Origin: Cryptomeria japonica
Lineage: Eukaryota; Streptophyta; Pinopsida; Cupressales; Cupressaceae
Length of the DNA: 64,000 bases
Direction: 5' to 3'
Assembly (NCBI RefSeq): GCF_030272615.1
Contig: NC_081415.1
Location: 373,219,009 to 373,283,008 of the forward strand
Position numbers and translations under genes: made by a program. This document shows, piece by piece, positions 59,216 to 64,000 of the stretch (the stretch's first letter is position 1; the number at the start of each line of letters is the position of its first letter). The notes below the pieces were generated by a model, which made no database searches, had not been told where the DNA came from, and saw only the letters and a program-made list of their open reading frames with translations.

Positions 59216-60244
59216 GACCCCACTATGGATTTGCTAGTCAACCCCCAAGCAATTGGCATCATCATTCAACCCACTATCCCTGATAATGATACCCATTGGC
59301 AAGTTTTTGAGAGTGACGAGCAAATCGCCCTGTTCATCCAGAACTCAGGGGAATTTGTAGAGAAACTACAACCAAAATTTAAAGAAGCTTATGGGGATCA
59401 AATCATACAGTTAAAGTCAAATAAGCTCCCTAATGGGTTAATCACCTTAGAAAATCTTTTTGACCATAATGATGCCAAAAATGATAAGCGAAAGCTTACG
59501 GCTAACAAAGGAGACTATATTGAAATGTCGGTAGGTTGCAATAGGATCCTCAAAGTCGAAAAAGAGATTTCCCCCCAAGACCAAAAGAGGTTGGCCCGAT
59601 GCTGTGATGAATATGCGGGTGTGATAGCATGGTCTTATGAGGATTTGAAAGGATACAATCCTAATATCATTCAACATACTATCGAACTCATAGATGGAGC
59701 CAAACCGGTCCAACAGAAGTAGAGACATGTTAATCCAAAAATCAAGTTACTCATGGCCCAAGAGTTAAGGAAGTTGATAGAATCAAGAATCATCTATCCC
59801 ATCAAGCATAGTACGTGGGTATCCAATCCGGTGCTCATGAGGAAAAAGAATGGAGATATCCGGCTATGCATGGATTTTAGGGACCTAAACCAAGCATCCC
59901 TAAAAGATCACTACCCATTGACATCAATGGAACAGTTGTTAAGCAGAGTGGTAGGATCAGAAATGTTCTCAATGTTGGATGGTTTTTCGGGTTACAATCA
60001 GGTTCTGGTAAAAGGGGAAGATCAACATAAGACAAACTTTACAACCAAATGGGGAACATTCACCTATCAAAAAATGCCATTTGGGTTGTCGAATGTCAGC
60101 GCAACTTTTCAAAGGGCCATGGACCTGGCCTTCAAGGAGCTTATTAACAAAATCACCCTTATATATCTGGATGACCTGATTGTGTTTTCAAAAAACAAGG
60201 AAGACCATTTTGATCATCTAGAGTTGGTCTTCCAAAAGTGTTAA
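59216..60244 (+). pseudogene. Element F pre-RT linker and reverse transcriptase
   Basis: The linker includes CDEYAGVIAWSYEDLKGYNP and a TAG at 59720. The RT follows: KLIESRIIYPIKHSTWVSNP, RKKNGDIRLCMDFRDLN, FSMLDGFSGYNQVLV, TYQKMPFGLSNVSATFQRAM and the catalytic LIYLDDLIVFSK (about 60160-60190). The catalytic Asp residues are intact. TAA at 60242 closes the segment. The frame is the same as gag, protease and the extra RNase H, so only stops separate these domains. Confidence 0.92.
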
Positions 60245-60259
60245 GAGTTTGGAATCTCT

Positions 60260-61057
60260 TTGAGCCTAAAGAAGTGTATTTTTGGTGTCTCACAAGGCAA
60301 ATTGCTAGGGCATGTTGTATCCAAGGAAGGGTTCTCCATCGATCCTGATTGGGTCAAGGTGATAAAGAAGCTTCCCCTTCCTGTCAATAAGAAGGGAGTT
60401 CAACCTTTCCTAGGAAAGGTTAACTTTGTTAGCCATTTTATTTCGGATTTTGCAAGAATGTTGAGGCCTATCACCCTGATGCTTAAAAAAGAAATACTTT
60501 TCAAATGGACTTTTGATGGGAAGGATACTTTCAAGAAAATCAAAGAAGCTATTTTCTCAGCTCCTATGCTATCCAATCTTGATATGACTAAAGACTTCAT
60601 TATGTATGTTTTCTCTAGCCCCTATAACATTGTTGTGGTCCTAACCCAGAAAGAGGTGGAGTCAGGGGGCGAGCACCCTATAGCTTTCCACTCCAAGACT
60701 CTAAAGGAATATGAGGTGAGGTATAACTTCATCAAAAAACAAGCTCTGGTTGTGGTTAACGGCCTTAAAAGGTTTAGGCATTTCATCACCTGTAACAAGA
60801 CTACGGTGTGTGTCACTCATCCTTTAGTCAGAGAGTATATCATGGAGGGCGACATCACTGAGAAGAGGGAAAATTGGATCACCAAAATATTGGATTATGA
60901 TTTTGATGTCAGGCCTACCAAGATAGTCCACAACAAAGGTTTATGTGAGTACTTAGCACAGGATTTTGGACCTGAAGACTCTGAGATAGCCACAAACGAA
61001 TCTGTACTTCAGAACCAGCAGAAGTATGCTGGTTGGAGGAGTGAAAACATTTTATGA
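60260..61057 (+). pseudogene. Element F ordinary RNase H, catalytically degenerate
   Basis: The RT thumb (KKCIFGVSQGKLLGHVVS, SIDPDWVKVIKKLPLP) leads into the usual gypsy RNase H, recognisable from FKWTFDGKDTFKKIKEA, SNLDMTKDFIMYVFSSPYN, HPIAFHSKTLKEYEVRY and GLKRFRHFI. The first Asp is replaced (FSSPYN where FASDxS is usual), the Glu looks replaced by Gln (IKKQALVVV), and the TDH motif reads VTHPLVRE without Asp. The fold looks retained but the active site is gone, while the extra upstream RNase H keeps its residues. A frameshift lies just after, near 61025-61045. Confidence 0.8.
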
Positions 61058-61094
61058 AGATAGGAATTTTTCCTAAGGGCCTCCCTTAGGGAAA

Positions 61095-62280
61095 AAGGAG
61101 GTTCTATAGGTTGTAGAATAGCGACTTCCGATTGATAGCCGACGTACTTTTTAAAAGGAATTTTGATGGAGTCCTACTTCATTGTGTGAATCAAAGCCAA
61201 GTTGATAGGATTTTACACCAATTTCATTATGGTTTATCAGGAGGTTACTTCTTGGCACCGACTATCATCATCAAAATCACACATGCCAGATATTTCTAGC
61301 CATCTATGTTTAAGGAGGTGCACACCATGGTAAGAACATGCAAGGAATGCCAGTATTATACTGGAAGATGCAGAAAAGCGGCTATACCACTTCAACCCAT
61401 AGTGGTGGAAGAACCCTTTTCTCAATGGGGACTCGACTTCATAGGGATGATCAAGCCCCCAAGCTCAGCTAGACACAAGTGGATCTTAACTGCCATGGAT
61501 TATTTCACTCGATTGTCCGAGGCCATCCCTTTAAAAAATTCATCTATGTCCAAAATCTTAGCTTTCCTAGAGGATCTAGTATGTCGTTATGGTCCCCCAA
61601 AGACCATAATTTTAGACAATGCACCAGCATTCATAGGCTCACGACTCACCCAGTTGGCCCTCAGCAAAGGTATTTATCTAAAAACCTTCTCAAACTATTA
61701 TCCGCAAGGAAACGAACTCGCTGAGTCCACCAACAAGAATCTTGTCAGACTCATCAAATGGATAGGCTCTGAACACAAAAGGGAATGGCATCACCATTTG
61801 AGGAGTGCATTATGGGTGGACCAGGTAACACCGAAGCAGGTTTTAAAGAACTCCCTGTATAAACTGGTCTATGGGAAGGATGCTTTGTTTCCAATATCTC
61901 TGGAAATCCCAGCCTTGCAATTACTTAAGTCTTTCAAAGTGGCAGAGAATGGCCCCATGAATGTGAGGTTAGCTTAAATCATGGAATTGGAGGAAGCAAG
62001 AGAAGCAACATTCGTGTCTCTCCAGACCCGTTAGCAAACCATCAAAAAGTGGTTTGACAATAAAAAAAGTTCTAGTCTGCAATTCCAGTAGGGCGACCTG
62101 GTTTTAAATTTTAATGAAAGGGCCGCCAAACCCGGCCAACATGCTAAATTCGACGGGTTATGGGAGGGTCCTTTCTATGTAGTGGGTTACAAAGGTTACA
62201 ATTCTTTCAATCTCGAGGATATGCAAGGAGACCTTCTTACGATCCCAGTCAACAGGTTCCACCTAAAACCTATTTATTAG
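61095..62280 (+). pseudogene. Element F integrase
   Basis: It is in a different frame from the RT. The zinc-binding part reads FHYGLSGGYFL (second His now Tyr) and CKECQYYTGRC. The core has WGLDFIGMIKPPSS, then ILDNAPAFIGS and NELAESTNKN, with D,D35E spacing intact. YGKDALFPISLEIPALQL and a C-terminal GLWEGPFYVVGYKG with NRFHLKPIY end at TAG 62278. Stops: TAG at about 61297, TAA at 61975, and two more before the C-terminus. No chromodomain follows. This is the last sense-strand coding of F in the window. Confidence 0.88.
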
Positions 62281-62537
62281 CTTTGTGTCTCTGATGTACA
62301 TAATGTAAATAGTGCTCTTGTGTGCTTTTATTTGTTTAATGCTTTCTCCCCCTAGTAAAGTTGCCAATTCAAATATGTCATTATTAAGGAAAAGAGAGAG
62401 AAATTCAAATTCACCATTTTTTAAAGAAAGGAGAGATTATCATATTTCGAATAGGTTTACAGAGATTTACAAAATGTAACAGTGCCTCTGGCTATATTTG
62501 TCAAAATTAAACAAGAGAAGAGAAGTGGAGGCTATCA

Positions 62538-63236
62538 CTAATAAGAAACATCTTCATCCTTTTGCTCCCCTAGGAGAAAATTAGAGTCTTCAATATGATC
62601 CGCTACATGTTCTCCTTCTGACCACTCATAATCCGAAGTGCTTCCAGACTCTTTAGCCATGACCACGAGGACTATGTCAGGAGGAATGTCTGGCATCAAA
62701 ACGCGTGGGAATATGTAGTCCCTAAAGTTGGTGTACCATTCAGTACCATCTGGAACATGGATGATTAGGTAGATTTGAAGGAGGAACTCCGTAGCGAGCT
62801 CTGTCCGAAATCGATGAGAAGATAGCGACATAGTCCATAGTCTATAGATGAGTGGATGCCAGGTCACCTCTTCTCCAGACGTGATGAATCTCTATAGTTG
62901 TGATGCTAGAGGTAAGCCCCTAAAAGGGATGTAGTATGCTATGACATCCTCCAAACCTCCAAGATAATCTCCTAAGAAGAGAGCTCTCATAAGCTCTTTG
63001 GCCTCATACCCACCAATTCTAGACTCCAGCAGGGAAGCTACAAAGCGTGAGCAAATATTCGTATTTACTCAGTAGCGATCTGCATTCTCTATAAAGTCCT
63101 CACCAAGCACCCATTTAATGGTAGAAATGATCAAAGGATTCTTCCTCCTCGTCATCCTATGTAGCCTCTGGTTGGAAATATTGCCAAGGAAAGCTACCTG
63201 CACCTTGTTGCTAACAAGCCTAACGGGGGTATCCAT
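62538..63236 (-). pseudogene. Antisense ORF downstream of element F pol
   Basis: On the strand opposite to pol, one frame of 233 codons runs from ATG 63236 (MDTPVRLVSNKVQVAFLG) to 62538, with TGA at 63071-63069 and TAG at 62894-62892. The composition is protein-like: GGYEAKELMRALFLGDYLGG, YYIPFRGLPLASQL, FRTELATEFLLQIYLIIHV and an acidic end (GSTSDYEWSEGEH). A further coding-like part lies upstream in another frame (63390-63250, WEYWHCYQSSSGAENFYKYV), so the ORF was probably longer. I recognise no domain. Antisense ORFs between pol and the 3' LTR are known from Tat elements such as Grande, so this is probably element F cargo. Confidence 0.65.
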
Positions 63237-63390
63237 CTTTGAGAAGCCCCATTGATGAAGTTGATGATGTAAAAAACAATGTCTAAAAAGACATATTTAT
63301 AAAAATTCTCAGCTCCAGATGACGATTGATAACAATGCCAGTACTCCCAATTTCCAACGTGCCCACCATTCTGCATCAATTTGCACAAGT

Positions 63391-64000
63391 GAAATGATTC
63401 CCATTGGCAAGTTTTTAAAGATGGTGAGCTTCGCAGTCGGTACCTTGATTAAAGTGGTCATATCCATGAATGCAATGCATTTTGTAAAGGTACATCACCT
63501 TTAAATAGAAATTCCCGCAGGACTGCCTCCCCTCGTGCCAGCCTGGTTGGTGCGAGATTTTCTTAATTAAGGAAGAAATCCTTCGTACAAGCAAATTGTG
63601 TCAAGTGGTTCTAACTAACGGTGGACAGCGCAAGTGTTCTCTTGGGAATCATAAATAGCAGTGCTCGTCCTCCTCGGAGTTAATTTTGACCCTAAAATAT
63701 TAGTTGGCATACATGCGGTGGGTTTTCATCTTTAAGTATGTTCCTTTGCGGCGATCTAGGCATGCCATGCATTAAAGAAGGAAGAATGTCTGATTGTTTT
63801 TATTTTACTGACCTTCCCTAGCCAGAGCCAAGCGAAGAATTGAGAGACAAATTTTCTTAGTAATAGATGGAAGCAGAAGCAACCTCTTTGGTCCCTACTC
63901 AGGGAGGATTATGGGTTGATGTCTTTGGTGAACTTTAATATGCCTCTCATGCTTTTCCGCCTAAGGAAAAATATCCGAGGAGCAAGGTCAAACCTAAGAC
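63391..64000. other. Window end, unassigned (probably still element F 3' region)
   Basis: No LTR start, PPT or recognisable coding is seen. It may be the 5' leader or upstream exon of the antisense ORF. The 3' LTR of F, if present, lies beyond the window. Confidence 0.4.

Overview
The window looks like intergenic DNA from a large, repeat-rich plant genome. A gymnosperm is my best guess, because of the very long LTRs, the nesting and the gene-free stretches, but that is inference. I found no convincing intact host gene and no tRNA, rRNA or CRISPR array. Almost everything supportable is LTR retrotransposon, plus a LINE fragment, one inverted-repeat DNA transposon and scattered pol remnants. Every coding region is broken by stops or frameshifts.

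Layout. (1) 1-5703 (+): 3' part of a Ty3/gypsy Tat-like element (Tat-1), cut by the window edge. Its RT and first RNase H are gone, and it has a long repeat-bearing 3' UTR and a 3' LTR. (2) 6679-19503 (-): a near-complete Ty3/gypsy chromovirus of Del/Tekay type (element A) with 3.9-kb LTRs, initiator-Met PBS, PPT, gag-PR-RT-RNH-INT-chromodomain and a near-perfect 5-bp target duplication. (3) 19880-27587 (-): an internally deleted Ty1/copia element (B), with a 992-bp inverted-repeat element inside its RNase H. (4) 27588-29691 (+): 3' half of a LINE. (5) 29692-39144: mostly unannotatable, with a gypsy RT fossil (33312-33890) and a probable 4-kb solo LTR (34078-38143). (6) 39145-54402 (-): a nest. 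Element D carries element C (8.0 kb, perfect GGATT duplication) and a further 1.6-kb insertion inside its left LTR. (7) 54763-55638 (+): a broken plant-mobile-domain ORF. (8) 56221-62280 (+): a second Tat-like gypsy element (F), followed by a degenerate ORF on the opposite strand (63236-62538).

The most unusual material is in (6) and (8). C and D have copia-type LTRs, PBS and PPT but no trace of pol. Instead each carries a coiled-coil Gag with four or five CCHC knuckles, and then a second ORF whose central part is recognisably homologous between the two. This suggests a group of non-autonomous elements with a dedicated non-pol protein. Element F carries an extra RNase H domain upstream of its RT with all four acidic residues present, while its ordinary RNase H after the RT has lost them. 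It also has a plant-mobile-domain ORF upstream and an antisense ORF downstream.

Element ends were set by comparing LTR pairs by eye. Where only one LTR is in view (Tat-1, solo LTR, F) the boundary is tentative.
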